From NCBI RefSeq assembly GCF_000423065.1, contig NZ_AUHG01000011.1, forward strand, positions 558,001-622,000: a DNA stretch of 64,000 nt. Direction: 5' to 3'. The notes beneath the pieces were generated by a model. It was not told the DNA's origin, ran no database searches, and was given only the letters and a program-made list of their open reading frames with translations. Below are positions 44,103-52,806 of the stretch, one piece after another. A program made the translations under genes and the position numbers. Within the stretch, counting starts at the first letter, position 1, and each line of letters opens with the position of its first letter. The DNA comes from Christiangramia echinicola DSM 19838. GTDB taxonomy: Bacteria > Bacteroidota > Bacteroidia > Flavobacteriales > Flavobacteriaceae.

Positions 44103-46541
44103 ATGGATAATAAATTACTACTACTATTAATATTGTTCGCATATACCGGTTTTGCTCAGAATTCTGGTAATTTGAAAGGGAGAGTCACGAACAATCAAGA
44201 AGAAGCAATAGCAGATGTTAACTTGAATATTCAAGGAACTGAAATTGGGACCAGGACCCTTACTGATGGTTCCTTTTCAATCAATAATATTCCGGAGGGA
44301 AATTATTTGCTAAGAGCATCTTATGTAGGTTTTAAAACAAATGAAATAGCCATTTCTATTATTGCGGGAAAAACTACTCAATTACCAAATATCATTTTGA
44401 ATCCTGGTGAAGAAAGACTTGGGGAGATCGTAATAAATGGTAATGGGCATATTAATAATTTTAGCCGGGAGAAGAGTGATTATGTTTCTAAATTACCATT
44501 AAAGGATATTGAAAATCCTCAGGTGTATGATAATATTACCTCTGAATTACTGAATGAGCAGATAATTACAAATTTTGATGATGCTCTAAAGAATAGTTCT
44601 GGAATTACCAAATTATGGGAGTCTACAGGTAGAGGAGGAGATGGAGCAGGTTATTATTCCCTGAGAGGTTTTCCGGTTCAACCAACCCTGGTTAACGGAC
44701 TTCCAGCGGTTACTAATGGTAGTCCAGATCCCGCTAATATTGAGAATATTGAAGTTATTAAAGGTCCTTCTGGAACTCTTTATGGAAGCAGTCTTATTTC
44801 TTATGGAGGATTAATCAATATTACCACGAAACGTCCTTATGATTTCTTCGGCGGTAATATTTCTTATACCCTGGGGAGTTTTGGTCTAAACAGGGTAGCT
44901 GCAGATATCAATACTCCACTAGATAAAGATGGTGATGTTGCCTTGAGGTTGAATACAGCTTATCAAACACAGAATTCCTTTCAGGATGCGGGGTTTTCAA
45001 AATCATTATTTATTGCTCCTTCCCTAAAATACAAAGTGAATGAAAAGCTTTCATTTCTTGTGAATACCGAATTCTATGACGGAGAGTCTACCAATCCTAC
45101 AATGCTTTTTGTAGATAGAGGAGCTCCATTAACCGTCACCAATATAGAAGAGTTGAATTATGATACCAATAGGTCTTTTACCAGTAACGATCTAACCCTG
45201 GAAAATCCTACTTATAGTCTTCAGGGGCAGATGAATTATGAGTTGAATGAAAACTGGACCTCACAAACAGCAATTTCCCGAGGTAGTGCAAAATCTAAAG
45301 GATACTATTCATATTTATATGAATCTACAAGGTTTTTCGAAGGTCTGGATGAAGGCATTGTACTTCGCAGATATATGAATAATCAGAATTCGACTACGCT
45401 TACCACCGATCTACAGCAAAATTTCATTGGAGATTTTGAGATCTTCGGAATGCGAAACAGAATGGTGGCCGGTCTTGATTATTTTCAGAGAGAGACAATA
45501 GATAATGGAACGGGGTATGTAAGCAATGGAGATATTTATATAGGAAATGCAGGTTTACACAATGTAAATGAGGTTGTCTTTGGAATAACCGATGAAGCTA
45601 GCTATATCACAGATGGAGATAGTGGAATACTTTCTACTGCTGCGGTAGACGCATTATTAGAAAATACAGATAGAAACAACACAACTACGAAAGAAGATAT
45701 TTATAGCGCCTATGTTTCCAATGTTCTTAATATTACGCCAGCCTTATCTGCCATGGCGAGTTTAAGAATAGATCAGTTTGAAAACGAAAGTAATAGCCAA
45801 ACTGCTTTATCTCCGAAATTCGGAGTTGTGTATCAACCAATCATTGATAAGGTTTCAGTATTTGCAAATTACATGGATGGGTTTAGTAATGTAGCGCCTT
45901 CAGAAACTATAAACCAGGAAACGGGCGAGACTAGAAGGATCACTTTTGATCCAGAGCATGCCTCTCAATTCGAATTCGGAACTAAACTTAATTTCTTCAA
46001 CGACAAGCTTTTTGCAACTTTGAGCTATTATGATATCCAGGTTGAAAATATTGTTCTTGGTAGCGGTTTTGAAGTTACACAGGATGGGACACAATACAGT
46101 CGTGGGTTTGAAGCACGAATCACAGCTAGTCCTTTGGAAGGATTAAATCTTGTAGCAGGATTCAGTCACAATAATAGTAAAGTAACCGAGGCAACTGAAA
46201 ATGATGATTTCCTGGGTAGAAGGCCAGAATCTGCAGGACCAGAAGACCTTGCCAATCTTTGGGCGAGCTATAGATTTAATGATGGCCTGGCAGAAGGATT
46301 CGGAATTGGCTTTGGAGGGAATTACGCCAGTGAGAATATGATCTTTAATCGTAACACGGCAGGGGTATTTACGCTTCCATCGTACACAGTATTAAATGCA
46401 GCTGTTTTCTATGATGTAGATAAGTTCTCGATCAACTTAAAGTTGAATAACCTAACCAACGAAGATTATTTCAATGGTTGGTCTACCATAAATCCCCAGG
46501 CACCAAGAAACTTTGCTGCTGCCTTAACTTATAAATTGTAG
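44103..46541 (+). CDS. TonB-dependent outer-membrane siderophore receptor
   Basis: An 812-residue outer-membrane receptor. A signal peptide (MDNKLLLLLILFAYTGFAQ) is followed by a carboxypeptidase-regulatory-like domain (about 22-110, NLKGRVTNNQEEAIADVNLN) and a plug domain (about 140-245, SGITKLWESTGRGGDGAGYYSLRGFP then IEVIKGPSGTLYGSS). A beta-barrel follows, ending in KLNNLTNEDYFNGW and the terminal LTYKL. The plug signature is that of ferric-siderophore receptors (FhuA/FpvA group). Two matching operator-like repeats in the promoter and the PepSY gene after it support iron regulation. Confidence 0.93.
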   Translation: MDNKLLLLLILFAYTGFAQNSGNLKGRVTNNQEEAIADVNLNIQGTEIGTRTLTDGSFSINNIPEGNYLLRASYVGFKTNEIAISIIAGKTTQLPNIILNPGEERLGEIVINGNGHINNFSREKSDYVSKLPLKDIENPQVYDNITSELLNEQIITNFDDALKNSSGITKLWESTGRGGDGAGYYSLRGFPVQPTLVNGLPAVTNGSPDPANIENIEVIKGPSGTLYGSSLISYGGLINITTKRPYDFFGGNISYTLGSFGLNRVAADINTPLDKDGDVALRLNTAYQTQNSFQDAGFSKSLFIAPSLKYKVNEKLSFLVNTEFYDGESTNPTMLFVDRGAPLTVTNIEELNYDTNRSFTSNDLTLENPTYSLQGQMNYELNENWTSQTAISRGSAKSKGYYSYLYESTRFFEGLDEGIVLRRYMNNQNSTTLTTDLQQNFIGDFEIFGMRNRMVAGLDYFQRETIDNGTGYVSNGDIYIGNAGLHNVNEVVFGITDEASYITDGDSGILSTAAVDALLENTDRNNTTTKEDIYSAYVSNVLNITPALSAMASLRIDQFENESNSQTALSPKFGVVYQPIIDKVSVFANYMDGFSNVAPSETINQETGETRRITFDPEHASQFEFGTKLNFFNDKLFATLSYYDIQVENIVLGSGFEVTQDGTQYSRGFEARITASPLEGLNLVAGFSHNNSKVTEATENDDFLGRRPESAGPEDLANLWASYRFNDGLAEGFGIGFGGNYASENMIFNRNTAGVFTLPSYTVLNAAVFYDVDKFSINLKLNNLTNEDYFNGWSTINPQAPRNFAAALTYKL

Positions 46542-46554
46542 AACTCAATTAGCC

Positions 46555-46580
46555 GGAGATTGTCCTGATGGGCAGTCTCC
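46555..46580 (+). other. Hairpin between the TonB receptor and PepSY genes
   Basis: GGAGATTG pairs with CAGTCTCC (one G-T pair) around a 10-base loop, 10 bases before the PepSY ATG. No T run follows, so it is not a terminator. It could limit translation or protect the upstream mRNA. Confidence 0.35.
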
Positions 46581-46589
46581 ATTTCTATT

Positions 46590-47711
46590 ATGAAGAAAAA
46601 GAAAAAAAATAATACTCTTAAAAAATGGGCTGGTCGTCTGCACTTGTGGCTAGGTCTTCTTACAGGAGTTATAGTATTTATAGTAGCAGTAACAGGGTGT
46701 ATCTATGTTTTTCATGATGAGATCAAAGATGCGATTTATGACTACCGTTTTGTTGAGGAAAAGACTACTGAATATCTGCCTCCTTCTAAGATTAAAGAGA
46801 ATGTACAGCAACTATATCCCGGGACTACTGATGATTTCGTGATATATACCGGTAAGAACAGGCCCGTGGCTGTCTACGGTTTGTATAAGGAAAAGCCTTA
46901 CTATTTTTATTTGAATCCTTATTCGGGAGAGTTTCTTTATGCTCAGGATTTCACCAAAGATTTCTTTGAGATCGTTAAGTCCTTACACATGTATCTTTTG
47001 TTACCTGAAGAGATTGGCAGGCAGGTAGTTGGTATTTCTACCTTAATATTCATTCTCATGTTAATAACCGGAGTCATTCTCTGGTGGCCCAAAAAACTGA
47101 AAAACTTAAAGAAAAGCCTGAAAGTAAAATGGAATGCCCGCTGGAGAAGACTTAATTACGATCTACATAATATTAGCGGATTCTATCTTCATATACTGGC
47201 GATAATTGTGGCCATTACCGGGTTATATTTTTCTTATGACTGGGTGAGTGATGGTATCTATTACCTCGGAAATTTTGGAGAGGATGTGGCAAGTGATCAT
47301 CATGTAGAAGATATAGAGCAAAAGCCTGAAATTTCTGGTAATCCAGTGGATATCGCCTTTTATGAGACTTTAGAGCTGGAGCCAGATTACGATATGTATT
47401 TTGTCTGGACCGAAGGTGATCACCACCCGGTGGTAACTGGAGCTTACCCGGAATCTCTGAATTTCGACCATCAATCAAATTTCTATTTTCATCCGCAGTC
47501 TGCAGAACTTCTTCAAAAACAGTTTTATTCAGATAAAAGTACTGGGATGAAATTACAGGAAATGAGTTATGGAATTCATACCGGTCAGTTTTTTGGAATG
47601 CCCGGTAAGATCATTGCGTTTATACTGAGCATTTTTGTTGCCTCCTTACCTGTGACTGGTTTTATTGTATGGTGGGGAAGAAAAAACCGGATGAAACATC
47701 TCACCCGGTGA
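46590..47711 (+). CDS. PepSY-associated membrane protein (siderophore uptake partner, PiuB-like)
   Basis: A 373-residue inner-membrane protein of the PepSY-associated TM helix family. It has the opening WAGRLHLWLGLLTGVIVFIVAVTGCIYVFHDEI, a second helix pair near residue 150 (STLIFILMLITGVILWWPK), NYDLHNISGFYLHILAIIVAITGLYFSY near 190, and a last helix with TGFIVWWGRK. Conserved His residues in the helices (LHLW, DLHN, SLHM) suggest haem or electron transfer. Homologues are thought to reduce ferric-siderophores on the periplasmic side. It lies 48 bases after the receptor gene, in the same transcript. Confidence 0.9.
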   Translation: MKKKKKNNTLKKWAGRLHLWLGLLTGVIVFIVAVTGCIYVFHDEIKDAIYDYRFVEEKTTEYLPPSKIKENVQQLYPGTTDDFVIYTGKNRPVAVYGLYKEKPYYFYLNPYSGEFLYAQDFTKDFFEIVKSLHMYLLLPEEIGRQVVGISTLIFILMLITGVILWWPKKLKNLKKSLKVKWNARWRRLNYDLHNISGFYLHILAIIVAITGLYFSYDWVSDGIYYLGNFGEDVASDHHVEDIEQKPEISGNPVDIAFYETLELEPDYDMYFVWTEGDHHPVVTGAYPESLNFDHQSNFYFHPQSAELLQKQFYSDKSTGMKLQEMSYGIHTGQFFGMPGKIIAFILSIFVASLPVTGFIVWWGRKNRMKHLTR

Positions 47712-47720
47712 TCTAAATTT

Positions 47721-48077
47721 TTAAAATAAAATAGCATCCACTATTCCTCCAATTATCGCAATTAGAATTGCAAGCCAGAGTGATGGCCAGAATCCATCAG
47801 TTTTAAAATCATCGGTAAGCTTATCTGCTATTTCAATTACTATAGCATAAGCAATGACTCGTGTAATAAAACCAAGTCCCAGGAAATAGAAAATACCAAG
47901 AGTGGCAATATTGAGTATTGCGGTTAGCAACCAACTTAATAGGAAGCTTAAAACACCTATTATTAATGCAACAATTAAAGCAGTTTTAAATCCCTTTAAA
48001 TGTACTGTACTAAGGAATTTGGCGGCAACAAGAAGTACCACAGCGTCAATTAGAATATGAATTAACCACTGGATCAT
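47721..48077 (-). CDS. Small four-helix membrane protein (phage holin-like family IV / YvlD-like)
   Basis: A 118-residue protein with four hydrophobic helices (about 4-22, 31-54, 57-80 and 96-117). It matches the family labelled Mycobacterial 4 TMS phage holin (superfamily IV), which in most genomes is a housekeeping membrane protein of unknown function and not a phage gene. No phage genes are nearby. It converges on the PepSY gene with a 9-base gap. Confidence 0.8.
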   Translation of the reverse strand: MIQWLIHILIDAVVLLVAAKFLSTVHLKGFKTALIVALIIGVLSFLLSWLLTAILNIATLGIFYFLGLGFITRVIAYAIVIEIADKLTDDFKTDGFWPSLWLAILIAIIGGIVDAILF

Positions 48078-48133
48078 AAATTTTGGTTTTAGAAGTTAGT
48101 AATCTAATATAACCAAATATTAATTATAAAAGA

Positions 48134-48772
48134 CTAGGTGCTGCTAACCCGTTCTTCCAGGGTTCTAGGTTTTTTTTTGAGTAATACTTCCCAGATGGCC
48201 TTAAGATTCGCTAGTTTTTCTCTTTGTTTTAGACGATACTCTGTTTGATAGGCTCTTTGATCGGCAGGAAAACCTATATAATTCAGATCGAGGTTAGAAG
48301 CTATAAAAAGGGCTCTGGGTAAATGAAATTCCTGCGTAACCACAATTGCATCATTGATCCCGAAAATCTTTCCAGCACGATACATACTGTCATAGGTGTC
48401 GAGACCAGCATGATCTGAAATTATAAGGCTTTTATCTATCCCGTTTTCTACCAGGTAACTTACCATGGCAGCAACTTCATTGTAATCATCTGTTCTGTGA
48501 TCTCCAGAAACCAGGAATTTTTCAACTTTGTTAGCCTTGAATAATTTGATCGCAGTATCTACGCGGTCCTTTAGAATAGGTGATAAATTGCCATTTGCAT
48601 GAACGCTAGCCCCAAGGATAATAACGGTTTTAGCTTCTGGCATTGTAGACATGTCTCTGTAAATAAGGTCGGTCGTATGTCTTTTAAATATCGCTTCAAT
48701 TCCTAAAATGGTGAAGATGATCAATACCAGACCAATAACCGAAAACAGGATGAATTTTTTGAGTCGCCGCAT
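48134..48772 (-). CDS. YdcF/ElyC/SanA family envelope protein
   Basis: A 212-residue protein with one N-terminal membrane anchor (FILFSVIGLVLIIFTILGIEAIF) and a DUF218 domain. VIILGASVHANGNLSPILKDRVDTAIKLF near residue 50, FLVSGDHRTDDYNEVAAM near 87, and VVTQEFHLPRALFIASNL near 143 are its hallmarks. SanA/ElyC proteins act at the envelope, possibly in peptidoglycan precursor metabolism or drug exclusion. It stands close to and divergent from the nitroreductase gene. Confidence 0.88.
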   Translation of the reverse strand: MRRLKKFILFSVIGLVLIIFTILGIEAIFKRHTTDLIYRDMSTMPEAKTVIILGASVHANGNLSPILKDRVDTAIKLFKANKVEKFLVSGDHRTDDYNEVAAMVSYLVENGIDKSLIISDHAGLDTYDSMYRAGKIFGINDAIVVTQEFHLPRALFIASNLDLNYIGFPADQRAYQTEYRLKQREKLANLKAIWEVLLKKKPRTLEERVSST

Positions 48773-48867
48773 TACAGAAGGATGAATGTCTTATCGAAGA
48801 TAGCCATAATAATTGGATGTATCAGATTAATTTATGCGCTAACGCCAGTGTTGCCTTATACATTGTG

Positions 48868-48875
48868 TACATTTG
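48868..48875 (+). promoter_or_regulatory. -7 box for the nitroreductase gene
   Basis: TACATTTG is an exact TAnnTTTG, predicting a leader of about 17 bases before ATG 48899. This excludes the longer frame from 48782 as the real start. Confidence 0.55.
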
Positions 48876-48898
48876 TAAAATATTATTTAAACCAAGTT

Positions 48899-49531
48899 AT
48901 GAGTAATATAAAAGCCTTGAACTGGCGTTATGCGACCAAAAAATTTGATGAATCCAGAGTACTTCCTAAGGAGAAAATTGAAGTTTTAAAGCATGCCTTT
49001 AATCTAACTGCCACATCTTATGGTTTACAGCCGTTAAAGATGCTGGTAATTTCTAATAAGGAACTTCAGAAGAAACTACGAAATTTTTCCTTTGATCAAC
49101 CACAGGTCGATTCAGCTTCTCATGTACTAGTGGTCTGTATTGAAGATAAGGTTGACGAACAATTTATCACAGATTATTTTAAGAGAGTGAAGCATGTAAG
49201 GGAAACGCCAGAAGAGATCCTGAAGCCTTTTCATGAATTCCTGGTGAACGATTTTAAAACCAAGGAGGTTGAAGAGATCGAAGCCTGGGCTATTAATCAG
49301 GCATATCTTGCTTTAGGTACATTGCTTACCGTTTGTGCTGCCGAAGAAATAGATGCCTGCCCCATGGAAGGTTTTGAACCGCAGAAATATGATGAGTTTC
49401 TCGATCTTCACGATAAGAATCTGAGATCGGTATTAGTTCTACCAGTTGGGTATAGATCTCAGGATGATATGTTCTCTAAATTCAAAAAAGTAAGAAGACC
49501 TCTGGACGAGGTTATTATTAATATCGATTAA
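48899..49531 (+). CDS. NAD(P)H-dependent nitroreductase family oxidoreductase
   Basis: A 210-residue FMN enzyme of the NfsB group. The opening NWRYATKKFDESRVLP holds the Arg/Lys FMN contacts, NLTATSYGLQPLKMLVI the second contact, and the late segment EEIDACPMEGFEPQKYDEFL is typical of NfsB-like nitroreductases and dihydropteridine reductases. It uses NAD(P)H to reduce quinones or nitro compounds. The start is fixed by the promoter at 48868. It shares a 4-bp TTAA stop overlap with ribB. Confidence 0.9.
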   Translation: MSNIKALNWRYATKKFDESRVLPKEKIEVLKHAFNLTATSYGLQPLKMLVISNKELQKKLRNFSFDQPQVDSASHVLVVCIEDKVDEQFITDYFKRVKHVRETPEEILKPFHEFLVNDFKTKEVEEIEAWAINQAYLALGTLLTVCAAEEIDACPMEGFEPQKYDEFLDLHDKNLRSVLVLPVGYRSQDDMFSKFKKVRRPLDEVIINID

Positions 49532-50676
49532 TAAGTTACATATTCTGTGATCTCAAGACCATAACCAATCATTCCCACACGTTTGGTTTGCTGAGTATTA
49601 GAAAGTAGTCTGATCTTGTGGATCTCGAGATCGTGAAGGATCTGGGCACCAATTCCAAAATCTTTATTATCCATTTTTACTGGTGGCGCTTTAATTTCTC
49701 CCTTTTTCTGACTTTCCTTTAATTCGGTTAGTCTGCTTAGCAGGTTAGGGGATTGGTTGGCAGGATTAATAAATACGATAGCGCCACGGCCTTCATCATT
49801 TATTGCCTGGAACATTCCATCAAGTTTTTTATCTACATTATTAGTAAGCGTTCCAAGAATATCATTATTTACCATTGTAGAATTTACTCTAACCATAATT
49901 TCCTCATTTGGCTTCCAGCTTCCTTTGGTGAGTGCGATATGTACCTGCGAATTTGTAGTTTGCTTGTACGCTCTTAATCTGAATTTTCCAAATCTTGTAT
50001 CCAGGTCAAAATCTTCTTTTTTCTCAATAAGAGAATCGTGTTGCATTCTATAAGCAACCAGGTCTTCGATTGATACTATCTTAAGATCGAATTTTTTGGC
50101 AACTTCCATAAGCTGAGGTAAGCGAGCCATGGTTCCGTCTTCATTCATGATCTCTACGATTACTCCCGCAGGTTCAAATCCTGCCAGCCTGGCAAAATCT
50201 ATCGCAGCTTCAGTGTGTCCTGTACGTCTAAGTACTCCACCTTCTTTGGCTTTAAGGGGAAATATATGCCCCGGCCTGTTAAGATCATGAGGTTTAGTTT
50301 CTGGATCTATTAGAGACTGTATGGTTTTCGCACGATCTGATGCTGAAATCCCTGTAGTAACTCCTTTGCCTCGAAGGTCTACAGAAATAGTAAAGGCTGT
50401 CTCCATCGGGTCGGTGTTATTACCAACCATCATCTCTAGCTTTAACTCATTACATCTGGGCTCGGTAAGTGGTGCGCAAATTAACCCGCGGCCGTGAGTG
50501 GCCATGAAATTTATCATTTCCGGGGTTACTTTTTCCGCAGCAGCGAGAAAATCTCCTTCATTTTCACGATCAATATCATCTACCACGATGATCACCTTTC
50601 CGGCACGAATATCATCGATAGCTTCCTGAATATTATCCAGTTTTACTGAGTATTGATTGTTCTCCACCTGAGCCAT
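49528..50676 (-). CDS. ribB: 3,4-dihydroxy-2-butanone-4-phosphate synthase with degenerate GTP cyclohydrolase II domain
   Basis: The N-terminal half (about 1-205) is an intact RibB domain making the four-carbon precursor of riboflavin. Its landmarks are VVDDIDRENEGDFL, GRGLICAPLT, GVTTGISASDRAKTI, and RPGHIFPLKAKEGGVLRRTGHTEA. The C-terminal half (about 220-382) has the GCHII fold, but the zinc-binding, catalytic GDxxxSLRCDCG segment is replaced by VNNDILGTLTNNVDKKLDGM, with no cysteine. GTP cyclohydrolase activity is therefore unlikely, and a separate RibA is expected. It is last in the ftsK-lolA-lptF block, 29 bases after lptF. Confidence 0.88.
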   Translation of the reverse strand: MAQVENNQYSVKLDNIQEAIDDIRAGKVIIVVDDIDRENEGDFLAAAEKVTPEMINFMATHGRGLICAPLTEPRCNELKLEMMVGNNTDPMETAFTISVDLRGKGVTTGISASDRAKTIQSLIDPETKPHDLNRPGHIFPLKAKEGGVLRRTGHTEAAIDFARLAGFEPAGVIVEIMNEDGTMARLPQLMEVAKKFDLKIVSIEDLVAYRMQHDSLIEKKEDFDLDTRFGKFRLRAYKQTTNSQVHIALTKGSWKPNEEIMVRVNSTMVNNDILGTLTNNVDKKLDGMFQAINDEGRGAIVFINPANQSPNLLSRLTELKESQKKGEIKAPPVKMDNKDFGIGAQILHDLEIHKIRLLSNTQQTKRVGMIGYGLEITEYVTY

Positions 50677-50705
50677 AAAATCTAGTTTTGTGGCTGCAAA
50701 GATAT

Positions 50706-52154
50706 TTATTCTGTTTTACTTTTGTCCTTGAAAAGGCCAGCTTTTTTGAAGAGTTTCCTTATTGGGGCTATAAAATTATCAAATACGAATAAGCCTTGAT
50801 CTGTTGTTGCTCTATAGGTTAAATAAACCCCTAACGGTAACATGATCCATGTAGAAAGCCATGTGGCGATAAATGGTGCGATCGTACCATTTTCGGCAGA
50901 ATTCTTTGCGAAAATTCCAATAAAATGATAAGTAAGAAATAATAGAATTGCTACAACAATAGGTAAGCCCATTCCACCTTTTCTAATGATAGCACCCAAC
51001 GGTGCCCCAACAAAAAACAAGACTATACAGGCTATAGATAAGGCGAATTTTTCATGCAGGGCGATCTCAAACTTATTAAGTTGCACGATACTAACTTTAA
51101 ATTCCTGCTTTTTCATTCCCAGATGGGCCAGGGCAGAATTAACGGTTCCAAGAGCTAAATTTGAGATCTGGCTGCCATCATAAGTATTAAAATAATTTAA
51201 TAGCTCCTGCTCATTATCAAAAACAGTATCCTTTGGCTTATAATTTAATGTTAGATTAGAAAAGCCAGATCTATTGTACATGGTTTGACGAAACTCTGCC
51301 ATTCTTTCATTAAAGGAAACTGAAAAAGAATCTATACTTTCTTCAAGCTCAGAGACCTTGAGCATCCCGTGAGCAGAGTTATAAGTTTCGTCTTCAAGAT
51401 CTACATTATTAAAATCTGACAGATCTATATTGATCACATATTCGTCAAAATAACTTTTTACAAATGGCTTGTTCTTTCTTTTTTTGAAATCCCGTGGAGG
51501 AGTATCATCGTAATAGTTTCCTTCCTTCAGGATCAGGGAAAGCACATCAGAATCTGTGCTTCCAACTAGCTCTCCTTCCTTGGCCTTTATTACCGTGTTA
51601 TTTCCACCATTGCTATTCTTTTGATGAATAATGACATTATTAAGATATTGGTCATTTTCACCGGTTTTTTCGTCAACCTTTATATTGAAAGTTCCAATAT
51701 CATTGAAAATACCTTCAGAAATTGCCATCGCTGGTTTTAACTGGGCAATATTTTTCCGGAGATTAATAGATTTAAATTCTGCTGCCGGAATCACATTATT
51801 AGCGAAAAAGAAAGCGATCACACTAATAAAAACGATGAAGTAAGTTAGACTTCGCATAGCCCGCCCCAAGGAAATGCCTGAGGACTTCATGGCAGCAAAT
51901 TCATAGTTTTCAGCAAAAGCGCCGAAGGTCATTATTGAAGTAAGCAGAATGGTGAGCGGTAATACTAGTGGTACCAGCTTTGGAGAGAAATACAATAAGA
52001 ACTTTAAAATGATTTCTGCATCCAGGTCTTTACCAGCAAGTTCACCTATGTACAACCAGATCGTCTGGAGTACAAAGATGAACATGAGTATTATAAAAAC
52101 CGAAAAAAATGTTTTTAAAAAACTGGTTAGTATGTACCGGTCGAGTATTTTCAA
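50706..52154 (-). CDS. LptF/LptG family LPS export permease
   Basis: A 482-residue inner-membrane permease of the LPS transport ABC system (LptB2FG). Three N-terminal helices (ILDRYILTSFLKTFFSVFIILMFIFVLQTI, then LVPLVLPLTILLTSIMTFGAF near residue 60 and a third near 110) precede a large periplasmic beta-jellyroll. Three C-terminal helices follow (near 365, 390 and 420). The MKSSGISLGRAMRSL coupling helix region is present. It starts 1 base after the lolA stop, linking lipoprotein and LPS export. Confidence 0.93.
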   Translation of the reverse strand: MKILDRYILTSFLKTFFSVFIILMFIFVLQTIWLYIGELAGKDLDAEIILKFLLYFSPKLVPLVLPLTILLTSIMTFGAFAENYEFAAMKSSGISLGRAMRSLTYFIVFISVIAFFFANNVIPAAEFKSINLRKNIAQLKPAMAISEGIFNDIGTFNIKVDEKTGENDQYLNNVIIHQKNSNGGNNTVIKAKEGELVGSTDSDVLSLILKEGNYYDDTPPRDFKKRKNKPFVKSYFDEYVINIDLSDFNNVDLEDETYNSAHGMLKVSELEESIDSFSVSFNERMAEFRQTMYNRSGFSNLTLNYKPKDTVFDNEQELLNYFNTYDGSQISNLALGTVNSALAHLGMKKQEFKVSIVQLNKFEIALHEKFALSIACIVLFFVGAPLGAIIRKGGMGLPIVVAILLFLTYHFIGIFAKNSAENGTIAPFIATWLSTWIMLPLGVYLTYRATTDQGLFVFDNFIAPIRKLFKKAGLFKDKSKTE

Positions 52155-52155
52155 T

Positions 52156-52797
52156 TTAGTCTAATCTGTTGATGTAAAAATCGCTGTAGCGTTCTTCATT
52201 AAAGGTAAACAGATTTTTCGCCAGTGGTTGATCTGTCTTAAAGCTTTTTACAGTAATCGTTACCTTAGTTCCATTTTCCTGAGTCTGGATCAGGTTATAA
52301 ATATGTTTGGTCTGGCTGTCTATCCCAAGTAAAATATTCTTGATCTCAGCATTGCTATCTTTCGGCGTAAGTTTTACGTATTGGATCTCACGACCTTTTA
52401 CATTTTGCGCAATATCCATTTCATAATTATATCCATCTTCATAAAAGCTAAACATTTTGGAAGGGGTGATACTGTTATTGTCTTCTTCTACGTAATTTGA
52501 AATATTTATCTCTTCGTCTTCAGGGATAATAGTATAAATCTTTTTACCATCAAACATTTGTGTAGTACCCATAAGGTTTAAAACATACTTTTCATCTTCG
52601 ATACTAACATCTCCTCTTGTTTCCTGACTTACATTTTCAGCCTGATTCTCCAACGCATATTTAAACTCTATCACCATATTGTCGTAATTCTTCACTTTAG
52701 AAGAAACTTCATTAAGTAATTTTTCTGCTTTTTGAGAATTTTGAGCCTGAACACTAATAGAAAGTACTGCTGCCAGGATAAATACTAATTTTTTCAT
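52156..52797 (-). CDS. lolA: LolA-like outer-membrane lipoprotein carrier
   Basis: A 213-residue periplasmic protein with a signal peptide (MKKLVFILAAVLSISVQAQ). The LolA fold is recognisable from LLNEVSSKVKNYDNMVIEFKYAL near residue 27, SQETRGDVSIEDEKYVLNLMGTTQMFDGKKIYTIIPEDEEI near 60-100, and the closing FTFNEERYSDFYINRLD. It should carry lipoproteins through the periplasm to the outer membrane. It lies 9 bases after ftsK and 1 base before lptF, in one transcript. Confidence 0.92.
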   Translation of the reverse strand: MKKLVFILAAVLSISVQAQNSQKAEKLLNEVSSKVKNYDNMVIEFKYALENQAENVSQETRGDVSIEDEKYVLNLMGTTQMFDGKKIYTIIPEDEEINISNYVEEDNNSITPSKMFSFYEDGYNYEMDIAQNVKGREIQYVKLTPKDSNAEIKNILLGIDSQTKHIYNLIQTQENGTKVTITVKSFKTDQPLAKNLFTFNEERYSDFYINRLD

Positions 52798-52806
52798 TTT
52801 AAATTT

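Noticed and set aside
47721-48077. Prophage remnant, from the holin-like name of the small membrane protein
   Set aside because: The family is a widespread housekeeping membrane protein and no other phage gene is present.
49757-50053. Plus-strand open frames of about 75-98 codons
   Set aside because: They are antisense to the ribB C-terminal half, with no independent start signals.
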